Origin: an uncultured Clostridia bacterium
GTDB taxonomy: Bacteria; Bacillota; Clostridia; Christensenellales; Borkfalkiaceae
Direction of reading: 5' to 3'
DNA: 64,000 nt
Assembly (NCBI GenBank): GCA_947629575.1
Contig: CANREF010000003.1
Location: 1-64,000, forward strand
Of the stretch, positions 53,566 to 63,768 are shown one piece after another. The position numbers and the translations under genes were made by a program. How positions within the stretch are numbered: position 1 is the stretch's first letter; each line of letters starts with the position of its first letter. Below the pieces are notes generated by a model. That model was not told the origin of the DNA. It did no database searches and saw nothing but the letters and a program-made list of their open reading frames with translations.

Positions 53566-56500
53566 ATGAAGGTAAGAACAAAGAGCGGACTTTTGACGGT
53601 ATTGCTCGCAGTCGTCTTCGCGCTCACGCTTTGCGCGGGATTATGGCTTGCGATGCCCAAGAGTTCCAACAACGTGTCGGCCGAAGCCGAAACGGGTCTC
53701 GTGCCCCTCTACGGCGACGAGCTGAAGGCAAACGGTTCGCCGAAGGTGAACGCTGCCGGCGAGGGCGTTTGGTGGGATGCCGGAAAAACACAGATTCGGC
53801 TGTTTTTCAAGTTTAACGGCATCACTCCGCCTGCCCGTCAGGATACGATGGGCGGCGGCGGTACGGGCGCTCAACCGAATATGGACCACGTGCTCGTCAC
53901 CTCGGGCGGCGTTACCAAAACGGTAGCGGAATGGGGCAAAGGCTGGGGCGCTGCGAGAGAAGCAGCGGTCAACGGTGAGCAAGTGGACCAAAACACGTTC
54001 GAGTGGTGGTTCAATGCAAACGAAGACGCGGACTGGATCCATAACGTTACCGAAGTTACCTTGCTTGCGGGTTTCCAATGGTATAACGGCAATACGCCCA
54101 TAGAGGGCGCGGTGCTGAATAAGACCTACATCCTCTCCCTTACCGATAATTGGTGGACGTTGAAGAGCGATACCGAGCCCGTTGGGCTTGTCCCTCTCTA
54201 CGGCGAGGGGATCACGAAGAGCAACGCGCCCGCGGGCAACCCCGCCACTTACAGCGCACTTTGGGGCGAAAACCAAATGCGGCTCTTCTTCCGTTTGTCG
54301 GGAACGACCAAGCTGCCAAATCAGGCAGATTTGAGTGGTGCGACGGCCGGTTCTCAAAAGAAGGCATTCGGCAATCTTCCCACCCATATCGAGATCACCG
54401 CTGGCACGGAAACCAAGACGGCTGCGGAGTGGATCGTCGAAAACAAGATCGCATGGATCGCGCCCTTCAACGGCCATGGACTTACCGGCACGAGCGTCTA
54501 TGAGCTTTGGTTGAACGCGGGCGAATCTGCGGAGAACAAGGCATGGCTCGCAACGGTCAGCGCGATCACTTACAAAGCGGGGCTTGAATGGCCGCTTTCC
54601 GCCGATCAGAATGTGGCGGGCGTGGTTTGCCCCAAGGATTACAAGCTCACGCTCGACGGCAACAAGATCTGGCAACTTGACAGTGCGACTGACGCCGAAC
54701 CCGTCGCTCCTGGTATGTACCCCATTTACGGCGACGAGCTTCGCTACAATGCGGCTTACAGAACTTCGATGAAGGGGAAGGGCATTTATTGGGATGATTC
54801 CCACGCGCCTATCCGTCTGTTCTTCAAGTTCGAGGGCATGGCGCAGCCTACCCGTCAGGACATCATCGGCGGAGACGCTACTTATGTTTCCCCCAACGCC
54901 GACAAGATCCTTTTGACGACGACATCGGGTGAAACCAAGACGTTCAGAGAATTTGCTCCCGGTTGGCTCGGGCCGCGTGAAACTGCGGTCAACGGGCCCG
55001 ACGGAAAAGCCGCCGACCCCTATGTCTATGAGCTTTGGCTCAACGGCGGCGAAGACCTTATGGCTTCCATTGAAAAGGTGACCCTCAAAGCGGGCTTCCA
55101 GTGGTATATCGGCAAAGAGAATACCCCCGTTCCCGGGTCTGAGCTCGATAGAGATTACACTCTGAAGATCGAGAACAACTGCTGGGTGCTTGACAGCATA
55201 AGCGAGCCCGTGAAACCTGCCGAAAAGTCGGTCACTCCGATCGCGGGAGGCGACCTTGCGGGCCATTTCCTCAACTCCAACGCGGAAAGCAATAAGTCAG
55301 ATGCTCCCAAAGTCTTTTGGGATGCTTCGCCTTCGCAGATGAGGTTCTACTTCAAGCTCAACGGAGTTACCCCTCCCGACGGTCCGGCAATGGGTACGAA
55401 TATCTATGCCGGCGAAGAGAACATCCTTCTCACCACCAAAGAGGGCGAGACCCATTCCATAAAAGATTGGGCTGCAACTATGGGCGGTTATTGGCTCGAT
55501 AACAGCAGGGCAGGGGGAGCCGGCCCTGAATACCACGAAGTTTGGCTGTGCACGCAGAATCACGATTGGTTCAATTCGCTCGGCTACGTCACGATCAAGG
55601 CGGGCTTCCAGCTCAAATCCGCCGCCAATACTCCCATCGACGGCGCGGTCGTGAAGGAGACCGTCTACCTCAAGATCAATGAGAATGGACAGTATGAGAC
55701 CTGCACCGAGCAGGATATTCCCAAGGCAGAGACCTCGGTCGTTCCCGCATACGGTCATGCCGACGCGACCGACGGCTTATATTGGGGCGGCGGAAACATG
55801 CTTCGCCTGATGTTCACCGCAAAGGGCGTCAATCCGCTTCCCAAGGGAACGGCAGACTTGTCATCGGAAAATATTTGGGCAGCTTCGCAGAGCGATATTA
55901 CGAAGTACATCCTCATCAACGGGGAAGAATACAGTAAGTGGAGCGACCACATCGGTTGGATCGCGCCTCACGTCATTCAAAACACCTTTGGCGGTAGTGT
56001 CTATGAGATTTGGATCTGCTCGGCGGGCGTAGGCAGCACGAAAGATAATCCCACCCAAAACGAGCATGAACAGTGGCTCAAAGCGATCAAGACCGTCACG
56101 CTCAAAGAGGGCTTCTGCTTCTGGAATCAAGACGGCAAGGCGGAGGGTGCGCAGATTCGTGAAGACGTCACCATTTGGAACGGCGGCACGGCTGGTTGGC
56201 AGAGATATGCCGATAGCATCACGGCTACCCTCAAAGATGGCGAGATCCCCCAAGGCGCAAGGCTCGAGGAATACCTCACCGTCAAGGCGAAGTACGGCAC
56301 AGAGGAAGAGGCCGTCACGGGCTACACCCTCGAAGGGTATGACGACACGAAGGGCGGCGTAGCGCAGACCGTCACCGTCAAGTATCAGGATAAAGAGACG
56401 ACCGTCTCCGTCACTCTCCAAGCTCCCGATAAGACCCTCACGGACATCGAGCTCTCGGGCACGACCACGTTCACCGTGAAGCGGTTTGAACAGCTCACCA

Positions 56501-58611
56501 TTACGGGGCTCATCGTAAAGGCGAAGTTCAGCGATGGAAGCGAAACGACGCTTACGGATACGGATTACAAGATCGCACCGTTCGACACCTATCAGGCAGA
56601 GGGCGACTACACCCTTAAAGTCTCCTACGAGTATGCAGCCAAGACGCGCGAGAAGAACATCACCGTCAAGATCGACAAGCCCGACACCACAACGGGCCTC
56701 GAATTCGCATGGAAGGCGACCGGTACCCGTTGGCATAACAAGCCGGCCGAGGATCCCGCTTACGCGACAGACATCACGATGCTTCGTCTCCACTTCAAGA
56801 ACAAGGAGGGCACCGCTCTTCCTCTCGTTGAAATTAAGACGAATGAAGGGGTCACGGCAATGAATGCTGCCTCCCACCTCCTGAATTACATCCTTCTCAA
56901 CGGCGAGGATTCCTCCAAGTGGGCAGATAAGATCAGTTGGATCGCCCCGCATTCAGCCATTCAGGCGCTCAATCCCGATATTGGCGGCTTAGAGCTCATT
57001 CTTGCCGTCAAGGAGGGCGCAGACAGAGACGCCAACATGAAGTGGCTCGCGGGGATCAAGACGATCACCCTCAAGGCAGGCCTCACCTGGTTTGACATCA
57101 ATGGCGATGTCGCCGGCGCGATCCTCAAGGAGGACGTGGAACTTTGGGACGAAGGCGAGCAGGGCTGGACCAAGCACGCCCAGCGCCTCGAGGTGAGCAC
57201 CACCCAAAAGAATCCTCCCATCGGCGCGACAGTGGACTGCTCCAAGATCACCGCGAAAGTCTTCTATTTGGACAGCAAGGAAGGTGAGGAAATCCCCGTC
57301 ACCCCGGAAATGCTCGACGTCAAGACCTTCACCGAGGGGGGAACCCAGATCGTGACGATCACCTACCAGGATGTCACCGCCCAGCTTACCTTCCAGGTGA
57401 GCGATGAAAAGATCACGGGGATCAAGGTCACCCACGATCCCATCAAGACGCTCTATCGCTTCGGCACGCTCTCTCTCGACACGAGAGGCATCGAAGTCGT
57501 AAAGCTCTTCGAAGGCGAAGAGGCAGATCCGAAGAATGCGATCGACATCAACGATCTGACCTTCGAAGGCTATGACCCTTACTGCATGGAAGAAAAGCAG
57601 GTCATCACGGTGAGATACGGCAACTTTACCACTACCTTCGAGATCAAAATGGAACCCCTTGAAAACGGCATCGAGATCGACTGGGGCATGTCTTCCTTCG
57701 ACACGCAGATCAATGTGGAAGGCCTTACGGTCGTCATCCTCTCTCCTGCCGAAAAGGAACTCAATCCCGTCAAAGTGCCCTTCGACGCTCCCGGCGTCAT
57801 CGACAAGCTCAAGATCAACGGCAAGTCCGCACAGGAATATGTCAAGAAGGGCGTGATCGATTGGGTCGGTTTCTATACGTGGCGGTTCGTCATCGCACTC
57901 AATACGCCCGACCTTGTATGGGGCACCGAATCGGGCAACCTCAACCCCAACAGCAGCTATGAGGCAGGCCGCTCCGAGCTCATCAGAACGGTGGAACTTC
58001 TTCCCGGCTTCCAGGTGTATACCACGGTGGACGGCGCGGATCATTGGGACGAGGCCGCCAGCATGAGATACGCAAGGGCCGTGGAGGGCTCTGTGCTCAC
58101 CCACAAGGTTCTGCTCTACAATGCAGACGGTCACGGTTGGGATCGTGTTCTGAAACAGGGCGCAGGCGCTAACCTCGACGGCTCGAGCGCGGACTTCAAG
58201 CTCGTTCCCGCTGAGGACGCGATCACCCTCAAATCGAGCGGCAAGGTCGTCTACAAGAAGGGCGAAAACATCTCCGTTCGCGGATTCGTGTTCACCCTGC
58301 AATTTGAGGACGGCGGCACAGAGGACCGCGCGTTGAGCCCGATCCAGATCGATACGGACACCTATGATCCCGATACCCTCGGCGAACAGAACGTCAAGAT
58401 TGAGATCTCCGGCGGGGTCTACTACCTCAAGGTCACGGTCACCGAAGACGGACAGGGCGGCGAGCAGCCCGGGGATCAACCCGGCGGCGAACAGCCCGGC
58501 GAGCAAGGCGGCGAAGAGAAGGGCGGCTGCGGCGGCATTCTCGGCGTCAACGCGCTCATGCTCATGTGCGGCGGCTGCGCGCTTGCGCTCCTCCGCAGAA
58601 GGAAGAAGTAA
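53566..58611 (+). CDS. Giant repeat-containing surface protein with GC-rich C-terminal anchor
   Basis: A 1681-residue protein. Signal peptide at residues 1-40 (VLLAVVFALTLCAGLWLAMP). About seven copies of a 150-170 residue unit follow, beginning near nucleotides 53695, 54184, 54715, 55229, 55735, 56695 and 57655. Shared wording is MRLFFKLNG, ILLT/ILING, YELWLN, VTLKAGFQW and GAV..DY.L. Ig-like domains (ITATLKDGEIPQGARLEEYL, IELSGTTTFTVKRFEQLTI and others) separate later units. The end has a GEQPGDQPGG linker and GGCGGILGVNALMLMCGGCALALLRRRKK-type anchor (two Cys pairs, helix, basic tail) rather than LPXTG. Probably captures polysaccharide for the rha system, by inference. AAGGAGG at 53553 selects this start over 53548. 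Confidence 0.85.
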   Translation: MKVRTKSGLLTVLLAVVFALTLCAGLWLAMPKSSNNVSAEAETGLVPLYGDELKANGSPKVNAAGEGVWWDAGKTQIRLFFKFNGITPPARQDTMGGGGTGAQPNMDHVLVTSGGVTKTVAEWGKGWGAAREAAVNGEQVDQNTFEWWFNANEDADWIHNVTEVTLLAGFQWYNGNTPIEGAVLNKTYILSLTDNWWTLKSDTEPVGLVPLYGEGITKSNAPAGNPATYSALWGENQMRLFFRLSGTTKLPNQADLSGATAGSQKKAFGNLPTHIEITAGTETKTAAEWIVENKIAWIAPFNGHGLTGTSVYELWLNAGESAENKAWLATVSAITYKAGLEWPLSADQNVAGVVCPKDYKLTLDGNKIWQLDSATDAEPVAPGMYPIYGDELRYNAAYRTSMKGKGIYWDDSHAPIRLFFKFEGMAQPTRQDIIGGDATYVSPNADKILLTTTSGETKTFREFAPGWLGPRETAVNGPDGKAADPYVYELWLNGGEDLMASIEKVTLKAGFQWYIGKENTPVPGSELDRDYTLKIENNCWVLDSISEPVKPAEKSVTPIAGGDLAGHFLNSNAESNKSDAPKVFWDASPSQMRFYFKLNGVTPPDGPAMGTNIYAGEENILLTTKEGETHSIKDWAATMGGYWLDNSRAGGAGPEYHEVWLCTQNHDWFNSLGYVTIKAGFQLKSAANTPIDGAVVKETVYLKINENGQYETCTEQDIPKAETSVVPAYGHADATDGLYWGGGNMLRLMFTAKGVNPLPKGTADLSSENIWAASQSDITKYILINGEEYSKWSDHIGWIAPHVIQNTFGGSVYEIWICSAGVGSTKDNPTQNEHEQWLKAIKTVTLKEGFCFWNQDGKAEGAQIREDVTIWNGGTAGWQRYADSITATLKDGEIPQGARLEEYLTVKAKYGTEEEAVTGYTLEGYDDTKGGVAQTVTVKYQDKETTVSVTLQAPDKTLTDIELSGTTTFTVKRFEQLTITGLIVKAKFSDGSETTLTDTDYKIAPFDTYQAEGDYTLKVSYEYAAKTREKNITVKIDKPDTTTGLEFAWKATGTRWHNKPAEDPAYATDITMLRLHFKNKEGTALPLVEIKTNEGVTAMNAASHLLNYILLNGEDSSKWADKISWIAPHSAIQALNPDIGGLELILAVKEGADRDANMKWLAGIKTITLKAGLTWFDINGDVAGAILKEDVELWDEGEQGWTKHAQRLEVSTTQKNPPIGATVDCSKITAKVFYLDSKEGEEIPVTPEMLDVKTFTEGGTQIVTITYQDVTAQLTFQVSDEKITGIKVTHDPIKTLYRFGTLSLDTRGIEVVKLFEGEEADPKNAIDINDLTFEGYDPYCMEEKQVITVRYGNFTTTFEIKMEPLENGIEIDWGMSSFDTQINVEGLTVVILSPAEKELNPVKVPFDAPGVIDKLKINGKSAQEYVKKGVIDWVGFYTWRFVIALNTPDLVWGTESGNLNPNSSYEAGRSELIRTVELLPGFQVYTTVDGADHWDEAASMRYARAVEGSVLTHKVLLYNADGHGWDRVLKQGAGANLDGSSADFKLVPAEDAITLKSSGKVVYKKGENISVRGFVFTLQFEDGGTEDRALSPIQIDTDTYDPDTLGEQNVKIEISGGVYYLKVTVTEDGQGGEQPGDQPGGEQPGEQGGEEKGGCGGILGVNALMLMCGGCALALLRRRKK

Positions 58612-58634
58612 GAATCCCTCTTAAACCGATCGGC

Positions 58635-58658
58635 GGGGCGTCCCGAATGGGACGCCCC
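58635..58658 (+). terminator. Terminator-like hairpin after surface protein
   Basis: GGGGCGTCCC (58635-58644), loop GAAT, GGGACGCCCC (58649-58658). The T run after it is weak (AATTTG). Confidence 0.55.
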
Positions 58659-58659
58659 C

Positions 58660-58910
58660 AATTTGCCCCGCGGGGGAATGCCCCCTCCTCAGGAGGGGGA
58701 CTAAGGGGGTGGTGTCCTTCGCTTCAGATATTTCACCACCTCAGTCACCTGCGGTGACAGCTCCTCCTCAGGAGGAGCCGATTCCCCCCATCACCGCCTA
58801 CGGCGGAGTCTCCCCCCCCGAGGGGGTAGGCCTTTGCGTGCCCCCTCCTCAGGAGGGGGACTAAGGGGGTGGTGTCCTTCGCTTCTGATATTCACCACCT
58901 CACACATTCA
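58660..58910. repeat. Family B repeat cluster
   Basis: Three Family B-like elements in a row: CCCCCTCCTCAGGAGGGGG then AAGGGGGTGGTGTCC (58680-58714); a reverse-oriented CACCACCTCAGTCACC then GCTCCTCCTCAGGAGGAGC (58737-58778); a third with ACCGCCTACGGCGG, then CCCCCTCCTCAGGAGGGGG and AAGGGGGTGGTGTCC (58790-58876). TTCGCTTC(A/T)GATATT follows the first and third copies. No gene between 58612 and 58925. Confidence 0.75.
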
Positions 58911-58925
58911 AAAAAGGAGACCTTC

Positions 58926-60809
58926 ATGAAATTATTCCGTAAGATCGCCGCGCTCTGCCTTGCGGGCTGTCTGCTACTGCCCTGCGGCTGTTCTGCTTCG
59001 GGCGGCAAAAACGAAAATGACCAAAATAACGGCAATGGCCAAGGCGGGAACAGCGGGGTCGTCGCCTACGACGAATCCCTCCGCGTGGAAGATACGCGCA
59101 CCCTCACCCCCGAGGAGTTCACGATCGCCAATCTCTCGGCAACGGACGATTTCGGGCGGTTTCTCTTCACGGTGGACGGCAAGGAGAATAAAGACCGCTA
59201 TGTCGGCATGTTCTTCTTTTTGTGGCTCGGACAGCACGGAGACACCCAGCGCGGCATCTACGATTGCAGTGAGATCACCCAAAACGGCACGGACCTCGAC
59301 GCCTTTCAGGTAAACGACGACACTTCCCCCGTCGGCGCGGCGCACTTTTGGGGAGAGCCCGTGTGGGGGTATTACAGTTCCACCGACGAATGGGTCATGC
59401 GCAAGCAGGTAGAAATGCTCACCCTCGCGGGCGTGGACTTCCTCGTGTTCGACGTCACCAACGGCTTCACCTATCCTACGGTGACGAGCAAGCTCTTCCG
59501 CGTATTGAAAGAATATCAGGACGCGGGCTGGAACGTGCCCAAGTGCATGTACTATGTCGCGGCGGAATCGACCACGGGGCAGTGCCTCAACACCCTCAAA
59601 GAGGTGTATCATCATTTCTATGAGGACGAGACGTACAAGTCCCTTTGGTTCGCTCCAGACGGCAAGCCCATCATCACCCTGCACGAAAATTACTACTATG
59701 CTCAGGATTTCGGGCTCGATCTCAACGACCCCGAGGAGAAAGCCATCCACGATCTCTTTCAATTCCGCTGCCGCCAATGGCCCAACGAGAGTTTCAATGA
59801 AGACGGCATTCCGTGGATGGAATTCACCCCCAATATTTTCAACCGCTTTCAGCCCGTTCACAACGGTTGGATGAATGTCTCTGTGGGACAGCATGTGGGC
59901 GCGGTCCGCTTCTCGGATACCGTCAGCACACAGGGGCGGGGCTTCGACCACATTTTGAACAGGACCGACCACGACCGCTATCGGGAAGACCTCAACTACA
60001 TCTCCCAGTGGCAGACCGTTCTCGACAACAAGGACGAGGTGCGCTTCACCTTCCTCACGGGCTGGAACGAGTGGGTCGCCACCAAGATGCGAGACGAGGG
60101 AGGGACTTATTTCACGGTGGATACCTTTATCCCCGAGTTCTCGCGAGACCTCGAGCCCTCGGTCAACCTCGGCGACAATTCTTACTTGCTCACAGCGCAG
60201 AAGATCCGCGAGAACAACTACACACAGGCAAAGCACTATCGCTATTCCGAATACACCATGAGCTCCGCGGCGGACGGACAGTGGGGGAATGTGAACAGGT
60301 ACGTCGATTTTACGAACGACTGCCTCGACCGCGACGCCTACGCCATGGCGGGCAGGAAGCACTATACCGACAATTCGGGCAGAAACGACATTTCCTCCGT
60401 TCAGGTCGCCCACGACAAGAACTATCTCTATTTCCGCGTCGAGACGGCGGAGGACGTCACCCCTTACGAGGAGGGCGACGCGGCTTGGATGAATCTTTGG
60501 CTCAACACCCGCGCCGCGGGAGAGCGGTATATGGGATACAATTACGTCATCCGCCGCAGCGGCGAAGGCGCGGACGTCTGCTCGGTGCAGGGCGGAGAGC
60601 TCGTGAAGACCGCTTCCGCCGACCTCGCCGTGGAGGGCAAGGAGATGTTCGTGCGTGTGGCGCGTTCCGCGCTCAACATGACAGGCGCGGACTACGACTT
60701 CGAGTTCAAAGTGACGGACAACGTGAAGCAGAGCGGAAAATATCTTGACTTTTACCGCACGGGCGACAGCGCTCCCATCGGAAGATTGAATTATCACTAC
60801 GGATATTAA
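58926..60809 (+). CDS. Lipoprotein with GH99-like barrel and C-terminal binding domain
   Basis: A 627-residue secreted lipoprotein: signal peptide ending LLPCGC (lipid Cys at about residue 21), a Gly/Asn linker (GGKNENDQNNGNGQGGNSG), then a barrel with DRYVGMFFFLWLG, DEWVMRKQVEMLTLAGVDFLVFDVTNG, IITLHENYYY and FTFLTGWNEWVATKM. This is the GH99/GH71-like (WbsX-related) pattern. A C-terminal beta domain (about 480-627: QVAHDKNYLYFRVETAEDV) looks like a CBM9/DOMON-type sugar-binding module. Substrate unknown; location suggests rhamnose-rich polysaccharide. AAAGGAG sets the start. Confidence 0.75.
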   Translation: MKLFRKIAALCLAGCLLLPCGCSASGGKNENDQNNGNGQGGNSGVVAYDESLRVEDTRTLTPEEFTIANLSATDDFGRFLFTVDGKENKDRYVGMFFFLWLGQHGDTQRGIYDCSEITQNGTDLDAFQVNDDTSPVGAAHFWGEPVWGYYSSTDEWVMRKQVEMLTLAGVDFLVFDVTNGFTYPTVTSKLFRVLKEYQDAGWNVPKCMYYVAAESTTGQCLNTLKEVYHHFYEDETYKSLWFAPDGKPIITLHENYYYAQDFGLDLNDPEEKAIHDLFQFRCRQWPNESFNEDGIPWMEFTPNIFNRFQPVHNGWMNVSVGQHVGAVRFSDTVSTQGRGFDHILNRTDHDRYREDLNYISQWQTVLDNKDEVRFTFLTGWNEWVATKMRDEGGTYFTVDTFIPEFSRDLEPSVNLGDNSYLLTAQKIRENNYTQAKHYRYSEYTMSSAADGQWGNVNRYVDFTNDCLDRDAYAMAGRKHYTDNSGRNDISSVQVAHDKNYLYFRVETAEDVTPYEEGDAAWMNLWLNTRAAGERYMGYNYVIRRSGEGADVCSVQGGELVKTASADLAVEGKEMFVRVARSALNMTGADYDFEFKVTDNVKQSGKYLDFYRTGDSAPIGRLNYHYGY

Positions 60810-60813
60810 AAAT

Positions 60814-63768
60814 ATGAATAAGAAGATGTTCAAAAACCCGCCGCTTGCGCGGCGGGCAAAACCTTTTTGGTCGCTCAACGGCGACCTCAAGGAGGAGGAG
60901 CTCAAACGCCAGATCGGCGTTCTCTCCCAAATGGGCTTCGGCGGTGCTTATCTCCACGCCCGCACGGGCTTAAAGACGGAATACCTCTCGGACGAGTGGA
61001 TGCGGCTCATGAACGTCTGCGCGGACGAGCTCTCCGCCCACGGCATGGAAGCGTGGCTGTACGATGAAGACCGCTATCCCTCGGGCGTGGCGGGCGGCTT
61101 GGTGACCAAAGACCCCGCCCTTCGCGGGAAATATCTCACCGTGCGCTTCGAGGAAGACCGCTATTCCCCGCAGGAGGGGGACGTGGCGGCGTTTTCGGTG
61201 CAATTCGAAGGGGATCGGCTGCTCTCCTATCGGCCCTACCGCGGGCAGAAGGGGAGGATCGCCGTGTTCTCCGTGCACCTGCGCGAGAATCAGGACGTCT
61301 ACAACGGGTATGCCTATGTGGACACCCTGAAGCGGGAGGCGACGGAGGAATTTTTGCGCGTCACCCATGAGAGATACGCCGCTTCGATGGGAGAAAAATT
61401 CGGCGGCAGCGTGAAGGGGATCTTCACCGACGAGCCCAACCACGGGGCGGTTTTCAACGGCTTTGCCCACGAGGGAAGAGATACCGAGAGGCGCGTGCCC
61501 TACACGGAGACCCTCTTTGAGGAGTACTTCGCCCGTTGGGGGGAGAGGCTCGAAGACAAACTTCCCGAACTCTACTTCCGCGGCGAGGAGCTCTTTTCGC
61601 GCACCGCTTGGCGGTATAACGAGACGATCTTTTCCCTCTTCCTCGAGAATTACTGCAAACCCTATGCTGCATGGTGCAGCGAGCACGGTCTTCAATTTAC
61701 GGGACACATCCTGCACGAGGACAACCTCTCCGCAATGACCACCCTCTGCGGAAGTCCCATGCGCTTCTACGAGCACATGGACGTGCCCGGGGTGGACAAT
61801 CTCACCGCGGAGAGCACCAACCTTGCCGTTCCGCTCATGGCGGCTTCGGTCGCGCGGCAGTGCAAGAAGAGGGGAGTTATGTGCGAGATGTACGCCGCGA
61901 TCGGCTGGCAGGCGGATTTCGGGACATACAAGCGCATCGGCGATTGGCACGCCATGTTCGGCGTCAACGAGCGCTGTACCCACCTGAGCATGTATACCAT
62001 GGCGGGAAACGCCAAGCGGGACTACCCCGCGAGCATCCTTCACCAAGCCGATTGGTGGAAGGATTATTCCCTCGTGGAGGACTATTTTTCCCGTTTGAAC
62101 TACTTCCTTTCGCAGGGAAAGCGAAGACCGCAGCTGCTCTATATCCACCCCGTGGAATCGGCGTGGGGGCTGGGCAGAATGGGGGGCTATCGCGACGCCT
62201 TCACCCCAACGGACGGGGAATATCTCGCCCTCGAGGGGCGCTACAGAAGGGTCGTGGATTCCCTTGCCGAGGCGGGCGTTCCCTTCGACTTCGGCGATGA
62301 GGAGATGATGTCCCGTCTTGCGCGGGTCACCTCGCGAGGGGGAGCCCGTCTGCACGTCGGCGCGGAGAGCTATCCCTGCGTGCTGCTCGCGGGAAATCTC
62401 ACCCTGCGCGCTTCCACCGTAAAACTGCTGAGAAAATTTCTCGCGCTGGGCGGGAAGGTGTACGTGGTGGGGGGATTCCCCCGTTTCCGCGACGGAGACC
62501 GCTGCGACGTGCGCGCCCTTCTTGCGGGCGCGGTGGAAGTTTCCGAAGAGGAGCTGCCCGCGATGTTCTCGCTTCCCTTCCGAACGTCGGGCGGGTGCGC
62601 TTACACCCACTACGCCGAGGAGGGGAAGAACGCCTATTTTGTCGCGATAAACGCCGAACGTGTGCGCAAAAACTTCCTCTTTACCCTCGAGGGAGAGCGC
62701 GCGGCGGAGAAATTCGATGCGCGCACGGGCAAGACCGCTCCCTTTGCCGCAAGCTATGCTGACGGGAAGACCGTGATAGAAGTTTCCCTCGACGGGGGCG
62801 AGGAATTGCTCCTCTCCCTCAGGGAGGGAAGAGGGGAGAAAGCGGAGCGAACAAATCGTCCCGTCACCGCAGTTTCCCTGCCCTCGGAGGTCTCCTATCG
62901 TCATCTCTGCCCCAATGTCTGCGTGTTCGATTTTGCCGAATACGCGCTTGCGGGCGGACAGGGAAGGGGGGAGATCCTCGTCGTAGACCGCGAACTTCGC
63001 GCCCGTTTGGGACTGCCGCAGCGCACGCCCGAGGCGATCCAACCGTGGTATCGCAGGAAGTTCTGCCCACCGCTCGGCGTGAGCGAACCCGTAAAACTAC
63101 GCTTTTCCTTCCGCGCGAGGAGCGTCCCCGCGCAAGCCCGTCTCGTGTACGAACCGATCGCGGGCGAAGAGATGGCGCTGAACGGCGTCCCGCTTCCGAT
63201 ACAAGAAGCCCTTCCCTCCGCTTGGGACAGTTGTTTCAGAGAGCTTCCCCTTCCCTTGAACGCCTTGAAAAAGGGGGAGAACACGATCGAAGTCTCCTTC
63301 CGCATGGAGGAAGAGACGGACGTGGAGGCGATGTACCTTTTGGGGGATTTCGGCGTCTCGGTCAAGGGGCACGAAGTCACGCTCACCCGCCTTCCCAAAA
63401 AACTGCGCTTCGGCGACATCACGGAGCAGGGATTCCCCTTCTATGGCGGGGAACTCGTCTACAAGATCCCTCTGCCCGCGGGGCGCTATGAAGTCGAGAT
63501 CCCTTCCTTTGCGGGCGCGCTCGTGAGGATCGGGAAGGTGAAATTGCCCTTCGCTCCCTTCCGCGCCGCGGTCTCGGGCAGTTTCGAGGTGGGCGTCACC
63601 GTCACACGGAAGAACACCTTCGGACCGCTCCACTTCAAAACGGCGGAATGTTACGGCTCATACGGCGATTTCTGTCCGCCCAAGGAGCTCTTCCGCGAGG
63701 ACTATTCTCTGCTTCAACAGGGGCTGCTTGAAAAACCGATCGTCACAAAAACGGAGGAACGTATATGA
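60814..63768 (+). CDS. GH106-like alpha-L-rhamnosidase
   Basis: A 984-residue cytoplasmic enzyme (no signal peptide). The N terminus RRAKPFWSLNGDLKEEELKRQIGVLSQMGFGGAYLHARTGLKTEYLSDEWMRLM and MEAWLYDEDRYPSGVAGG is the typical opening of the GH106/related glycosyl hydrolases. Further marks are GIFTDEPNHG, FTGHILHEDNLS and CEMYAAIGWQADFGTYKRIGDWHAMFGV, with the acidic residues TDEP and LHED as likely active-site parts. A C-terminal beta-sandwich follows (from about 790). Starts 4 bp after the previous stop. GH106 members release L-rhamnose; exact linkage is not readable. Confidence 0.75.
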   Translation: MNKKMFKNPPLARRAKPFWSLNGDLKEEELKRQIGVLSQMGFGGAYLHARTGLKTEYLSDEWMRLMNVCADELSAHGMEAWLYDEDRYPSGVAGGLVTKDPALRGKYLTVRFEEDRYSPQEGDVAAFSVQFEGDRLLSYRPYRGQKGRIAVFSVHLRENQDVYNGYAYVDTLKREATEEFLRVTHERYAASMGEKFGGSVKGIFTDEPNHGAVFNGFAHEGRDTERRVPYTETLFEEYFARWGERLEDKLPELYFRGEELFSRTAWRYNETIFSLFLENYCKPYAAWCSEHGLQFTGHILHEDNLSAMTTLCGSPMRFYEHMDVPGVDNLTAESTNLAVPLMAASVARQCKKRGVMCEMYAAIGWQADFGTYKRIGDWHAMFGVNERCTHLSMYTMAGNAKRDYPASILHQADWWKDYSLVEDYFSRLNYFLSQGKRRPQLLYIHPVESAWGLGRMGGYRDAFTPTDGEYLALEGRYRRVVDSLAEAGVPFDFGDEEMMSRLARVTSRGGARLHVGAESYPCVLLAGNLTLRASTVKLLRKFLALGGKVYVVGGFPRFRDGDRCDVRALLAGAVEVSEEELPAMFSLPFRTSGGCAYTHYAEEGKNAYFVAINAERVRKNFLFTLEGERAAEKFDARTGKTAPFAASYADGKTVIEVSLDGGEELLLSLREGRGEKAERTNRPVTAVSLPSEVSYRHLCPNVCVFDFAEYALAGGQGRGEILVVDRELRARLGLPQRTPEAIQPWYRRKFCPPLGVSEPVKLRFSFRARSVPAQARLVYEPIAGEEMALNGVPLPIQEALPSAWDSCFRELPLPLNALKKGENTIEVSFRMEEETDVEAMYLLGDFGVSVKGHEVTLTRLPKKLRFGDITEQGFPFYGGELVYKIPLPAGRYEVEIPSFAGALVRIGKVKLPFAPFRAAVSGSFEVGVTVTRKNTFGPLHFKTAECYGSYGDFCPPKELFREDYSLLQQGLLEKPIVTKTEERI

